A stretch of DNA of 64,000 nt from Stenotrophomonas indicatrix (GTDB taxonomy: Bacteria; Pseudomonadota; Gammaproteobacteria; Xanthomonadales; Xanthomonadaceae), in contig NZ_PEJS01000001.1 in assembly GCF_002750975.1 (NCBI RefSeq), positions 3,162,001-3,226,000 of the forward strand. Direction: 5' to 3'. A program made the position numbers and the translations under genes. Of the stretch, positions 32,899-42,118 are shown piece after piece. Position 1 is the first letter of the stretch. Each line of letters begins with the position of its first letter. Under the pieces are notes generated by a model, which was not told the DNA's origin, did no database searches, and worked only from the letters and a program-made list of their open reading frames with translations.

Positions 32899-34320
32899 AT
32901 GCGTCGCCGCGTCCTTGCCATCGCATCCTCCCTCGCCCTGCTGGCCGCGCCGGCCTTCGCGGCGCCGCATGCCACCACCCTGCCGCCGGCTTCGCTGGCC
33001 ACTGCGGCGCAACTGCGCGACCAGGCGCTGGCCGATGACACCGGCTGGAAGGTGGTCGAATCGTTGACAACCGAGATCGGCCCTCGCATCGCCGGCAGCG
33101 AGGCCGACGCCCGTGCCGTGGCCTGGGCCGAAGCCAAGTTCAAGGCACTGGGTTTTGACAAGGTGTGGAAGGAACCGGTGACCTTCCCGAAATGGGAGCG
33201 CCGCAGTGAACACGCCGCCGTGACCGGCAGGAACCCGCAACCGCTGCAGATCACTGCGCTGGGCGGCAGCCCGGGCGGTACGGTCGAAGCCGAGGTAGTG
33301 CGGTTTGCCGATCTGGCCGCGCTGCAGGCCGCACCGGCGGGTTCGCTGAAGGGCAAGATCGCCTTCGTCGATTACCAGATGCTGCCGTTCCGCGATGGCC
33401 GCGACTATGGCCGTGGCGGCGCGATCCGCAGCAAGGGCCCGTCCGAGGCCATCCGCAAGGGCGCGATCGGTTTCCTGATGCGCTCGGCCGGTACCGATTC
33501 GCACCGCGTGCCGCACACCGGCATCACCCGCTTCGATGACGGCCTGACCCCGGTGCCGTCGGCGGCGCTGTCGGTGCCCGACGCCGACCAGCTGGCGCGT
33601 CTGCTTGCCCGTGGCGCAACCACGGTGAAGGTCGCACTGGACTGCGGTTGGGATGGCACGGCGACCTCGTACAACGTGATCGGTGAGATCACCGGCCGCA
33701 CGCTGCCGAAGGAAGTGGTGGTGATCGGTGGACACCTGGACTCGTGGGACCTGGGCACCGGCGCGGTCGATGACGGCGCAGGCGTGGGCATCACCATGGC
33801 CGCCGGTCATCTGATCGGCCAGCTGAAGCAGGCGCCGAAGCGCACCATCCGCGTGGTCGCCTTCGCCAACGAAGAACAGGGCCTGTATGGCGGCAAGGCC
33901 TACGCCGAGGCGCATGCCAAGGACGTAGCCCTGCACCAGCTGGCCGCCGAGAGCGATTTCGGTGCTGGCCGCATCTACGCCTTCAACACAGGTTCGCCGA
34001 ACCCGGAGGGCTCGCGCGAGGCAACCAGGCAGATTGCCGAGGTGATGAAGCCGCTGGGCATCGAGTACGCCGCCGACAAGGGTGGCCCGGGGCCGGATGT
34101 CGGTCCGCTGGCCGCCAAGGGTGGCGCGTGGGCGTGGCTGGCGCAGGATGGCTCGGATTACTTCCACCTGCACCACACCGCCGACGACACCCTCGACAAG
34201 ATCGACCCGAAGGCGCTGGCGCAGAACGTGGCGGCCTACACCGTGTTTGCGTATCTGGCCGCCGAAGCCGATGGCAGTTTCGGCAGTGAAGCCAAGGCAA
34301 CCACGCCGCCGAACGAGTGA
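32899..34320 (+). CDS. Secreted M28-family zinc aminopeptidase
   Basis: 473 aa with a signal peptide (SLALLAAPAFA). A PA-like inserted region (about residues 130-260) precedes the M28 catalytic domain. Zinc and catalytic residues are visible in GGHLDSWDLGTGAVDDGAG (His, Asp), FANEEQGLYGG (catalytic Glu), AAESDFGAG, and HHTADDTLDK (final His). It resembles carboxypeptidase Q/aminopeptidase S-type enzymes acting in the periplasm or outside the cell. It stands alone and is convergent with the methyltransferase gene. Confidence 0.92.
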   Translation: MRRRVLAIASSLALLAAPAFAAPHATTLPPASLATAAQLRDQALADDTGWKVVESLTTEIGPRIAGSEADARAVAWAEAKFKALGFDKVWKEPVTFPKWERRSEHAAVTGRNPQPLQITALGGSPGGTVEAEVVRFADLAALQAAPAGSLKGKIAFVDYQMLPFRDGRDYGRGGAIRSKGPSEAIRKGAIGFLMRSAGTDSHRVPHTGITRFDDGLTPVPSAALSVPDADQLARLLARGATTVKVALDCGWDGTATSYNVIGEITGRTLPKEVVVIGGHLDSWDLGTGAVDDGAGVGITMAAGHLIGQLKQAPKRTIRVVAFANEEQGLYGGKAYAEAHAKDVALHQLAAESDFGAGRIYAFNTGSPNPEGSREATRQIAEVMKPLGIEYAADKGGPGPDVGPLAAKGGAWAWLAQDGSDYFHLHHTADDTLDKIDPKALAQNVAAYTVFAYLAAEADGSFGSEAKATTPPNE

Positions 34321-34387
34321 CGCAGTAACGGCGCGGCAGGAGCGGTGCGGCCCCAGGTCCACATCCACCAAGGTAGATCCCGCATTG

Positions 34388-34450
34388 GTAGCGCCGGGCC
34401 ATGCCCGGCGAGCGCAGCGGCAAGCCGGGTGCGAACCAAGGTTCGCACCC
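34388..34450. repeat. SMAG unit and hairpin between convergent genes
   Basis: A plus-strand GTAGCGCCGGGC unit (34388-34410) and a strong hairpin GGGTGCGAACC-AA-GGTTCGCACCC (34427-34450). The hairpin lies 10 bp past the leftward methyltransferase stop and may end both convergent transcripts. Confidence 0.8.
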
Positions 34451-34460
34451 CCTGCACGGC

Positions 34461-35294
34461 TCAGCCGCGCTGGCTGACCCACTGCGCCAGCAACACGGCC
34501 GTGGCGGAAGCGACATTCAGGCTTTCAACTGCGCCACTGCCGGGAATCGACAGCTGCTGGTCACACTGGCTGGCCAGGCCGCGATCCATGCCTTCGCTTT
34601 CCGCGCCCATCACGTAGACCAGGCGGGCCGGCAACGACGCGCGGAACACGTCATCGCCACCCTCGACCAGGGTCGCGGCGAGGCCGAAACCGGCCGCGCG
34701 CAGCTGCGCCATCGCTTCTGCATCCTCAGGCAACTGCACCAGCGGCACCGACTCTGCGCCGCCCTCGGCCACGCGTGCGGCCGCGCCGGACAGCGCCAGC
34801 GTACTGCTGGCCGGCAGCAGCAGCGCCTTGGCGCCGAAATGCGCGGCAGAGCGCAGGATCGCACCGAAGTTGTGCGGATTACCGACGCCATCCAGCCATA
34901 GTGCCAGCGCCGGGCCTTCGTCCAGGTCGGCCAGCCACTGCGCCAGCGGCAACACCGGCGCGCGCAGCACGTCGGCCACCAGGCCTTCATGGTGGGTGGT
35001 GGCAGCCAGCTTGTTGAGGTCGCCCTCCTCCACCACGCGATAGCCCACGCGGTTGGCCACGCACCACTTCAGCACCGGCTGCATGCGCGGAATCAGCGAC
35101 TCCACCAGGTACAGCTTGCGCAGCGCCTGCGGACGCTTGGCGAACAGCGCCTGCACCGCGTTCCAGCCATACAGGCGCAGTTCGTCGTTGCCCCGCCCCG
35201 GCGGTGGCGGGGTGCCGCCCTCACGCGGTGGCAGCGGGGTGGCCCGCGGCGGTCGCGACGACGGGCGGCGGGCATTCTTCCAGGGATCATTCAC
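34461..35294 (-). CDS. SpoU/TrmH-family RNA 2'-O-methyltransferase
   Basis: 277 aa with an N-terminal RNA-binding substrate domain (LRLYGWNAVQALFAKRP) and a C-terminal SPOUT knot. Motif 1 is ALWLDGVGNPHNFGAILRSA, motif 2 LVYVMGAESEGMDR, and motif 3 LSIPGSGAVESLNVASATAV. This suits RlmB/TrmH-type ribose methylation of rRNA or tRNA; the site is not certain. The GTG at 35294 overlaps the end of the symporter gene by 8 bp and has GGAG ten bases upstream, so translation is coupled. Confidence 0.9.
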   Translation of the reverse strand: MNDPWKNARRPSSRPPRATPLPPREGGTPPPPGRGNDELRLYGWNAVQALFAKRPQALRKLYLVESLIPRMQPVLKWCVANRVGYRVVEEGDLNKLAATTHHEGLVADVLRAPVLPLAQWLADLDEGPALALWLDGVGNPHNFGAILRSAAHFGAKALLLPASSTLALSGAAARVAEGGAESVPLVQLPEDAEAMAQLRAAGFGLAATLVEGGDDVFRASLPARLVYVMGAESEGMDRGLASQCDQQLSIPGSGAVESLNVASATAVLLAQWVSQRG

Positions 35295-36804
35295 TACGGG
35301 ACAACTCCAGCTTGCGTTGACGCCAGAAATCGGCGTTCTTGATGCCCAGGGCATCGGGGTCGAAGATCGGGTCGAGACCGAGCTTCTTCTGTCGTTCGTA
35401 ATCGCGCAGGGCCAGCATGGCCGGCTTCTGCACGATGAGGATGGCGATGATGTTCAGCCAGGCCATCAGGCCCACGCCGATATCACCCAGCGCCCAGGCC
35501 AGGGTGGCGTTGTGGAAGGCACCGAACACCACCATGCCGATGATGCCCAAACGCAGCAGCAGCACGGTGAGCGGCCGGCGCTTGTTGTGGTTGACGTAGG
35601 TCAGGTTGGTTTCGGCCATGTAGTAATAGGCCATGATCGTGGTGAAGGCGAAGAAGAAGATCGCCACCGACACGAAGGCCGAGCCCCAGCCCGGCAGCAC
35701 CGCTTCCACACCCGCCTGCGCGTAGCCCGCACCTTCGGGAATGCCGGCCAGGCCCTGGAAGATCGGCGCGGCGCCGGCGACCGGTGAATACACGTTGTAG
35801 GTGCCGCTGGCCAGGATCAGGAAAGCGGTGGCGGTGCACACCATCATGGTGTCGAAGTAGATGGCGAACGCCTGCACGTAGCCCTGCTTGGCCGGGTGCG
35901 AGACCTCCGAGGCCGCCGCAGCGTGCGGACCCGAGCCCTGGCCCGCCTCGTTGGCGTAGATGCCGCGCTTGATGCCCCACTCCACCGCCAGGCCCATCAT
36001 CGCGCCGAACGCGGCATGGGTGCCGAAAGCGCTCTTGAAGATGATGCCGAACATCTCCGGCACGCGATCGTAGTTGATGATCATGATGACGATGGCCATC
36101 AGGATGAAGCCGGCGGCCATGAACGGCACCACCACTTCGGCGAAGTTGGCGATGCGCTTGACGCCACCGAAGATCACCACGCCCAGCAGCAGGGCGACGA
36201 CGATGCCGATGCCCAGCTTCAGCGCCTGCGCCGATTCCATGCCGAAGGCCTGGCCATCGAGCGGACCGCACAGCGCGGTACCGCGGCAGGCGTTGATGAC
36301 GCTGTCGGCGATCGCGTTGGCCTGCACGCCGGGCATCAGGAAACCGGCGGCGATGATCGTGGCGATGGCGAAAGCCATGGCATACCACTTCAGGCCCATC
36401 GCTTTTTCGATGTAATAGGCCGGGCCACCGCGGTAGCGGCCTTCGGCATCCTTGGTCTTGTAGATCTGCGCCAGGGTGCATTCCACATACGAGGTGGAGG
36501 CGCCGAGGAAGCCCATCACCCACATCCAGAAGATCGCGCCGGGGCCGCCGAAGGCGATGGCGGTGGCCACGCCGGCGATGTTGCCGATGCCCATGCGGCC
36601 GGCCATCGACATGGCCAGGGCCTGGAACGAGGACACGCCGGCGTCGGACTTCTCACCGGACACGGTGAGGCGGCACATCTCGACGAAACCACGGATCTGC
36701 ATGAAGCGGGTGCGCAGGCTGAAGAACAGGCCGGCGGCCAGGCACATGAAGATCAGCGCCTTGCTCCAGATGATGCTGTTGATGAAATGTACGGTAGCTT
36801 CCAC
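35287..36804 (-). CDS. Alanine/glycine:cation symporter (AGCS family)
   Basis: 505-aa inner-membrane carrier that takes up Ala or Gly with Na+ or H+. About 11 helices. Family signatures are MSMAGRMGIGNIAGVATAIAF, GGPGAIFWMWVMGFLGAS, and ANEAGQGSGPHAAAASE. The GTG at 36804 has GGAGAG eight bases upstream. The open frame to 37011 runs back into SMAG repeats and is not used. Upstream sequence was checked for a glycine riboswitch and lacks its conserved motifs. Confidence 0.93.
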   Translation of the reverse strand: MEATVHFINSIIWSKALIFMCLAAGLFFSLRTRFMQIRGFVEMCRLTVSGEKSDAGVSSFQALAMSMAGRMGIGNIAGVATAIAFGGPGAIFWMWVMGFLGASTSYVECTLAQIYKTKDAEGRYRGGPAYYIEKAMGLKWYAMAFAIATIIAAGFLMPGVQANAIADSVINACRGTALCGPLDGQAFGMESAQALKLGIGIVVALLLGVVIFGGVKRIANFAEVVVPFMAAGFILMAIVIMIINYDRVPEMFGIIFKSAFGTHAAFGAMMGLAVEWGIKRGIYANEAGQGSGPHAAAASEVSHPAKQGYVQAFAIYFDTMMVCTATAFLILASGTYNVYSPVAGAAPIFQGLAGIPEGAGYAQAGVEAVLPGWGSAFVSVAIFFFAFTTIMAYYYMAETNLTYVNHNKRRPLTVLLLRLGIIGMVVFGAFHNATLAWALGDIGVGLMAWLNIIAILIVQKPAMLALRDYERQKKLGLDPIFDPDALGIKNADFWRQRKLELSRSE

Positions 36805-36918
36805 GCGCGCTCTCTCCAGTCGGCGGGTTGTGAGGACGTCCCGTCGGCTGGAAGGGACCGGTCGATTCTCCCTGATCGAAGGTCGCTGCGATAGCGCCGG
36901 ATGTGGGGGCGTGTTCTC

Positions 36919-37035
36919 CGCCGGGCATGGCCCGGCGCTACCGGGTATGCCGGCCGCACCACGGGTAGCGCCGGGCCATGCCCGTCGACCGGCAATGACC
37001 GTGCCCCCCACGGTAGCGCCGGGCCGTGCCTGGCG
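36919..37035. repeat. Three SMAG/REP palindromes
   Basis: Units at 36919-36941 (minus), 36965-36987 (plus) and 37013-37035 (plus), all with CGCCGGGC-type stems. The third is slightly degenerate. They lie between the acetyltransferase stop and the symporter promoter. Confidence 0.88.
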
Positions 37036-37040
37036 GCCTG

Positions 37041-37580
37041 TTACGGAAGCTGCCTGCGTACCCGGGCGAAGCGGCGCAGGTCATGCAGGACGCCGCGCTT
37101 GTAGACGGCGCAGCGCTCCACGCCCTCCTCCTGGAAACCGTTCTTTTCCAGTACCCGGGCCGAGCCCAGGTTGAAGTCGACCACCGTGGCCTGCAGCCTG
37201 AACAGGCCAAGCTCATCCATCACCCAGGGCGCGAACAGGCCGACCACAGCGGTCATCAGGCCCTGGCCCCAGTGGGCCTGGCCGAGCCAGTAGCCCAGTT
37301 CCGCGGTATGCCCGCGCTCGGCCACGCCCTGCTGGGCGCCAACGCTGCCACAGGCCTGGCCCTCTATCTCGATGGCCAGGTTCAGCGTGCCTGGGGCCAG
37401 TACGCGCCCGCCCAGGAAGGCTTCGCCATCCTCGCGGGTGTACGGATACGGGAAGCGGTCACGCAGCCCACGCGAGACGTCCGCGTCGTTGGCGTGATGC
37501 AACAGCGACTGCAGGTCATCACTGCGCCAAGGGCGCAGCAGGAAGCCTGCGCCGTGCAGGATCCGCGCCGGCTCAGGCAT
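37041..37580 (-). CDS. GNAT N-acetyltransferase, RimJ/RimL type
   Basis: 179 aa. The RimJ/RimL layout is visible: LRPWRSDDLQSLLHHAND at the N-terminus, then AELGYWLGQAHWGQGLMTAVV, which covers the acetyl-CoA pyrophosphate loop. NLGSARVLEKNGFQEEGV follows near the C-terminus. The target may be a protein N-terminus or a small amine. The ATG at 37580 overlaps the RND gene end by 8 bp, so it is the last gene of the efflux operon. A link between the two functions is not evident. Confidence 0.9.
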   Translation of the reverse strand: MPEPARILHGAGFLLRPWRSDDLQSLLHHANDADVSRGLRDRFPYPYTREDGEAFLGGRVLAPGTLNLAIEIEGQACGSVGAQQGVAERGHTAELGYWLGQAHWGQGLMTAVVGLFAPWVMDELGLFRLQATVVDFNLGSARVLEKNGFQEEGVERCAVYKRGVLHDLRRFARVRRQLP

Positions 37581-40500
37581 GACCACCCACCGACGGCGAG
37601 TCGGCCTCCTGCTTCTCCAGCTCGCGCTTCACCGCCTCCGGCGAGCGGGTGTACGGGGCCAGCCGCGCGTAGAACGCCGGCACCACGAACAGCGACAGGA
37701 AGGTGGACAGGGTGACGCCGAAGATGATCACGATGCCGATGGTGCCACGGCTGGCCGAGCCCGGGCCACCGGCCACCACCAGCGGGATGGCGCCGACCAC
37801 GGTGGCGATCGAAGTCATCAGGATCGGACGCAGGCGCACCATCGCCGATTCGATGATCGCTTCGCGCACGCTGCGGCCATCGTCGCGCAGCTGGTTGGCG
37901 AATTCGACGATCAGGATGCCGTTCTTGGCCGCCAGGCCGACCAGCATGACGATGCCGATCTGGCTGAACAGGTTCACCGTGCCGCCACTCAGCCACAGGC
38001 CAACCAGCGCGCCGAGCACGCCCAGCGGCACGGTCAGCATGATCGTCAACGGGTGGATGAAGCTCTCGAACTGCGCGGCCAGCACCAGGTACACCACCAG
38101 CAGGGCCATGGCGAAGGTCAGCAGCACCGCGCCGCCCGCACTCTGGTACTCGCGCGATTCGCCCTTCCAGTTCACCTGCGCGTACTGCGGCAGCTCTTCG
38201 CCGGTCACCTGCTGGGCCCAGGCGATGGCCTCGCCCAGCGGATAACCCGGTGCCAGGCCGGCACTGATGGTGATCGAGCGCAGGCGGTTGAAGCGGTTCA
38301 GGGTTCCGGCCTCGGCCACTTCGCTCAGCGTGACCAGGTTGGACAACGGCACCAGCTCGCCGGAGGTCGCACGCACGCGGATCGCGGCCAGATCGGCGGG
38401 GCTGGCGCGGCCATCACGGCCCGCCTGCACCAGCACGTCGTACTCCTCGCCGTTGTCGACGAAGGTGGTGACGCGGCGCGAGCCCATCATCGTTTCCAGC
38501 GCCGAACCAATCGCGGTGACAGGCACGCCGAGGTCGGCGGCACGCTGGCGGTCGATGTTCACCCGCATCTGCGGACGGGTTTCCTTGTAGTCCGAGTCCG
38601 GGCCGACCAGGCCGGGGTTGTCGGCCATGCGCAGCAGGATGCGGTCGCGCCACTGTGCGATCTCAGCGTACTCCGGGCCGCCCAGCACGATCTGGAACGG
38701 CTGCCCGCCACTGCGCACCAGGCCACCACCGACCTGGGTACGTACGCGCACGCCACGGATGGTGTCCAGTTCCTTCTGCAGTTCGTTGGCGACTTCCGGC
38801 GTGCCTTCGCTGCGCTGACGCCACGGCTGCAGGAACACGCTGACGCGGCCAGTGTGCATTTCCTCGCTGGCGCCGAAGCCGCCGGGTACGCGCGGGTTGG
38901 CGCGCACGATCGGCTTGTCCGCGCCCACGTGCGGTGCCAGCAGCGCTTCGACCTGCTGCACCTGCTGCACGGTGTAGTCGTAGCCGGCGCCTTCCGGGCC
39001 GTCGATCATGATCTGGAACGAACCACGGTCTTCGGCCGGGGCCAGTTCCGAAGGCAGCACTTTGATCAGCAGCCAGCTGGCCGCCAACGCAGCGGCCATC
39101 ACCAGCAGGTAGATCCACGTGCGATCGACATGATGGTCGAGCACACGGCCGTAGGCGCCGGCCAGGCGTTCCAGATTGCGGTTGATGAAGCCGTGCAGCC
39201 CGCGCGGTGCCTGCCCGGTATGCGGCTTGAGCAGCTTGGAGGCCATCATCGGCGTCAGCGTCAGCGCGACGAACGCCGACAGCGCGACAGCGGCGGCCAG
39301 GGCTACCGCCAGTTCACGGAACAGGCGCCCGGTATTGCCTTCCAGGAAGCCGACCGGCAGGAATACCGCCACCAGCACGGCGGTGGTGGCGATCACCGCG
39401 AACGCCACCTGCGCGGTACCCCGCTTGGACGCCACCAGCGGCGGTTCGCCCAGGTCGATGCGGCGCTGCACGTTTTCCACCACCACGATCGCGTCATCCA
39501 CCACCAGGCCGATGCACAGCACCAGCGCGAGCAGGGTCAGCAGGTTGATCGAGAAATCGAACGCGTACAGCGCGATGAATGCCGCCACCAGGCATACCGG
39601 CACGGTGACCGCAGGAATCAACGCCGCGCGGAAGCTGCCGAGGAACAGCCAGATCACCGCCAGCACCAGGATCATCGCCTCCACCAGGGTGGCGTACACG
39701 CGGTCGACGGCAGCCTCGATGAAGGTGGTGTTGTCGAAGGCAACGAAGATCTGCGTGCCCTTGGGCAGGGTCAGCGCGACACGTTCGGCCTCGGCGCGCG
39801 CGGTGCGCGCCACATCCAGCGAATTGGCAGTGGAGGTCTTGACGATGCCCAGGCCGATGCCGGGTTCGCCGTTGCTGCGGTAGTAGGCGCGACGCTCGGC
39901 CGAGGCCAGCTCGATCTTCGCCACATCGCCCATGCGCACCACATAGCCATCACTGCCCTTGCCCAGCGGGATGGTCGCGAAGTCTTCCGGCTTGATGTAG
40001 TTGCGCTCCACGCGCAGGGTGAAATCGCGGTCGGTGGATTCGATGCGGCCGGCCGGCAGTTCCACGTTCTCGTTGCGCAGCGCGGTTTCCACATCGCCGG
40101 TGGTCAGCCCACGTGCGGCCAGCTGGTCGCGGTCCAGCCAGATGCGCATCGCATAGCGCTGGCGGCCACCGATGCGGACCTGGGCCACGCCATCGAGGCT
40201 GGAGAAGCGGTCGACCACGTAGCGGTCGGCGTAGTCGCTCAGTTCCAGCGTATCCATGGTCGAGGAGACCATGTTGAACCAGATGATCGGGTCGGCATCG
40301 CTCTCGACCTTGGCGATCTCCGGTGGCCGTGCCTCCTCGGGCATGCGGTCGGCCACGCGGCTGACCGCGTCGCGCACGTCGTTGGCCGCCGCTTCGATAT
40401 CACGGTTGGAGGTGAATTCGATGCTGACCTGCGAGCGGCCGTTGGTGCTGCGCGCGTTGATCGTATCGATGCCTTCGATGCCCGCCAGCGCGTCTTCCAG

Positions 40501-40698
40501 CACCTGGGTGATGCGGCTCTCGATGACCGCTGCCGAGGCGCCGGTGTAATCCACCGAGACCGAAACGATCGGCGGATCGATGGCCGGCAGTTCGCGCAGC
40601 GTCAACCGGGTGAAGGACATCACGCCCAGCACCAGCAGCAACAGGCTCATCACCACGGCAAACACCGGCCGCTGGATGGAGATGTCGGACAGCTTCAT
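37573..40698 (-). CDS. RND efflux transporter permease
   Basis: 1041-aa HAE1-type inner-membrane drug:proton antiporter. It starts MKLSDISIQRPVFAVVMSLL, has two halves of six helices with large periplasmic loops, and carries the proton-relay Asp pair in TM4 (LCIGLVVDDAIVVVENV). The second-half LVGLAAKNGILIVEFAN is also typical. Its start overlaps the adaptor gene stop (ATGA). No outer-membrane factor gene is nearby, so it likely borrows a TolC-like channel. S. maltophilia has several such pairs. From gene order relative to the pilus block I lean to SmeMN, by memory only. Confidence 0.93.
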   Translation of the reverse strand: MKLSDISIQRPVFAVVMSLLLLVLGVMSFTRLTLRELPAIDPPIVSVSVDYTGASAAVIESRITQVLEDALAGIEGIDTINARSTNGRSQVSIEFTSNRDIEAAANDVRDAVSRVADRMPEEARPPEIAKVESDADPIIWFNMVSSTMDTLELSDYADRYVVDRFSSLDGVAQVRIGGRQRYAMRIWLDRDQLAARGLTTGDVETALRNENVELPAGRIESTDRDFTLRVERNYIKPEDFATIPLGKGSDGYVVRMGDVAKIELASAERRAYYRSNGEPGIGLGIVKTSTANSLDVARTARAEAERVALTLPKGTQIFVAFDNTTFIEAAVDRVYATLVEAMILVLAVIWLFLGSFRAALIPAVTVPVCLVAAFIALYAFDFSINLLTLLALVLCIGLVVDDAIVVVENVQRRIDLGEPPLVASKRGTAQVAFAVIATTAVLVAVFLPVGFLEGNTGRLFRELAVALAAAVALSAFVALTLTPMMASKLLKPHTGQAPRGLHGFINRNLERLAGAYGRVLDHHVDRTWIYLLVMAAALAASWLLIKVLPSELAPAEDRGSFQIMIDGPEGAGYDYTVQQVQQVEALLAPHVGADKPIVRANPRVPGGFGASEEMHTGRVSVFLQPWRQRSEGTPEVANELQKELDTIRGVRVRTQVGGGLVRSGGQPFQIVLGGPEYAEIAQWRDRILLRMADNPGLVGPDSDYKETRPQMRVNIDRQRAADLGVPVTAIGSALETMMGSRRVTTFVDNGEEYDVLVQAGRDGRASPADLAAIRVRATSGELVPLSNLVTLSEVAEAGTLNRFNRLRSITISAGLAPGYPLGEAIAWAQQVTGEELPQYAQVNWKGESREYQSAGGAVLLTFAMALLVVYLVLAAQFESFIHPLTIMLTVPLGVLGALVGLWLSGGTVNLFSQIGIVMLVGLAAKNGILIVEFANQLRDDGRSVREAIIESAMVRLRPILMTSIATVVGAIPLVVAGGPGSASRGTIGIVIIFGVTLSTFLSLFVVPAFYARLAPYTRSPEAVKRELEKQEADSPSVGGHA

Positions 40699-41801
40699 CC
40701 GCCGTGACCCTCGGCGGCTGCAGGTGCTTCAACCGTCGCCGGCTGCGCACCGCTGGCGGGCGCGGCGTCGGAGGCTGCCACCTTCAGGCCCGCCCGCAGC
40801 TTGCCGGTGCCGTCCACCACGATGCGCTGGCCTGCCTGCAGGCCCTGCTTGATCTCGACCACGCCGGCGCGGCGTGCACCGGTGACCACGTCCACGCGTT
40901 CGACGGTGTCATCGGCCTTGATGCGGTACATGAAGCTGTCGCGACCGACCTGCACCACCGCGATTTCCGGCACCACCAGGGCCGGTCGATCAGGATGGAA
41001 CAGGCGCACGTCGAGCAGCATGCCCGGCCGCAGCGCATGGTCGCCATTGGCGAAGTCGGCACGCACGGTCACCGCACGGGTGGCCGGGTCGATGCGTGCA
41101 TCGATGGTGCTGACCTCGCCCTCGAAGGTGCGGCCCGGCCAGGCCACGCTGGTGGCCTGCACCTTGTCGCCGGTGGTCAGCGACGCCAGTTCCACTTCCG
41201 GCACCTGGAAATCGACGTGCATGCGCTCGACGTCGTCGAGGGTGGCGATCACCGTGGTCGGCGTCAGCAGCGTGCCCGGGCTGATCTGGCGGATGCCGAG
41301 GACGCCGGCGAACGGCGCGCGCACGCGACGGTCGCCGATGTCCGACTGCATCTGTGCCACCCGCGCTTCGGCGGCGTCGCGGATCGACTTCTGCGTGTCC
41401 AGGGTCGCACTGGATACCAACCGCTGTGCCGCCAGTTCGCGCTGGCGCTTGTACAGCTGGTCGGCTTCGCGGAAGGTTGCCTGCGCCTGCACCAATGCGG
41501 CCTCCTGGGCCTGCCCGCGCAGTGTCACGAGGGGCGCACCGGCGGCGACCTGCTGGCCACTTTCAAAGTGCACGCGCTCGACGATCTCGCTCACCTTGGC
41601 GGTCACGCTGATCGACTCGCGCGCCTTGGCCGTACCCAGCGCCTGCAGCGTGTCGTTCCACTGCACCGCCTGCACGACCTGCGCGGTGACCGGCACGGCT
41701 TCGCCCTGCCGACGCGCGGCGGCCTCCTGTTTGCCTGCGCACCCGGCCAGCACGGCCAGGCTGAGGCCAAGGGCCAGGGTCGAAGCGATACGAGCCAACA
41801 T
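40695..41801 (-). CDS. RND efflux periplasmic adaptor (membrane fusion protein)
   Basis: 368-aa lipoprotein that links the permease to an outer-membrane channel. The signal peptide ends in a lipobox (LAVLAGC), giving a lipidated Cys. A biotinyl-lipoyl-like half motif (VHFESGQQVAAGAPLVTL), an alpha-hairpin and the second half-motif (RVRAPFAGVLG) follow, then beta-barrel and membrane-proximal domains. An Ala/Gln-rich tail ends EGHGG. Start at 41801 has AGGA upstream. It overlaps the permease start by 4 bp. Confidence 0.93.
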   Translation of the reverse strand: MLARIASTLALGLSLAVLAGCAGKQEAAARRQGEAVPVTAQVVQAVQWNDTLQALGTAKARESISVTAKVSEIVERVHFESGQQVAAGAPLVTLRGQAQEAALVQAQATFREADQLYKRQRELAAQRLVSSATLDTQKSIRDAAEARVAQMQSDIGDRRVRAPFAGVLGIRQISPGTLLTPTTVIATLDDVERMHVDFQVPEVELASLTTGDKVQATSVAWPGRTFEGEVSTIDARIDPATRAVTVRADFANGDHALRPGMLLDVRLFHPDRPALVVPEIAVVQVGRDSFMYRIKADDTVERVDVVTGARRAGVVEIKQGLQAGQRIVVDGTGKLRAGLKVAASDAAPASGAQPATVEAPAAAEGHGG

Positions 41802-42024
41802 GAAGCGTCCTGAGTGGTACACGGCCGCCGAGTGTAGGCAAGGCCCCGCAAAAGCGGTATGTGCCAAGCGTTTACCGGCGTGGAACCGGGGCTGCGATAG
41901 CGCCGTGTGCCCATTCCATGCAGGGGGCACCGACGCAGTGTCGGCGTATGTCGGGATGTATCAGGCCATCCCGCCAGGGGCGATGCCGTCGTACAGTCGA
42001 GGGGCCTGGCCGAGGGCGCCGGGC

Positions 42025-42054
42025 GGGGTCGGAACCTGGCGGGGATCCGACCCC
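42025..42054. repeat. GGGGTCGGA-type inverted repeat
   Basis: GGGGTCGGA (42025-42033) pairs with TCCGACCCC (42046-42054). The same arm motif recurs at 50833-50862 and 54811-54851. Together they form a second short repeat family, distinct from SMAG. Confidence 0.7.
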
Positions 42055-42093
42055 GTTTTCTTTGGACGCAGGCCTTCTGTGCGCGGCGCACCG

Positions 42094-42116
42094 GTAGCGC
42101 CGGGCCATGCCCGGCG
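42094..42116 (+). repeat. SMAG/REP palindrome
   Basis: Single GTAGCGCCGGGC-CAT-GCCCGGCG unit, two bases beyond the copper receptor's stop codon. Confidence 0.88.
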
Positions 42117-42118
42117 GA

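Larger units (their letters stand above)
41802..42118. other. Gap upstream of the efflux operon
   Basis: 317 bp without a gene. It must contain the efflux promoter. It holds a GGGGTCGGA/TCCGACCCC hairpin at 42025-42054 followed on the plus strand by GTTTTCTTT, and a SMAG unit at 42094-42116. No regulator gene (TetR or LysR) is adjacent. Confidence 0.5.

Noticed and set aside
36805..36900. Glycine riboswitch before the AGCS symporter
   Set aside because: GGGAGA and GGAGAGAGC fragments drew attention, but the conserved CCGAAGG and CTCAGGCA parts are absent.
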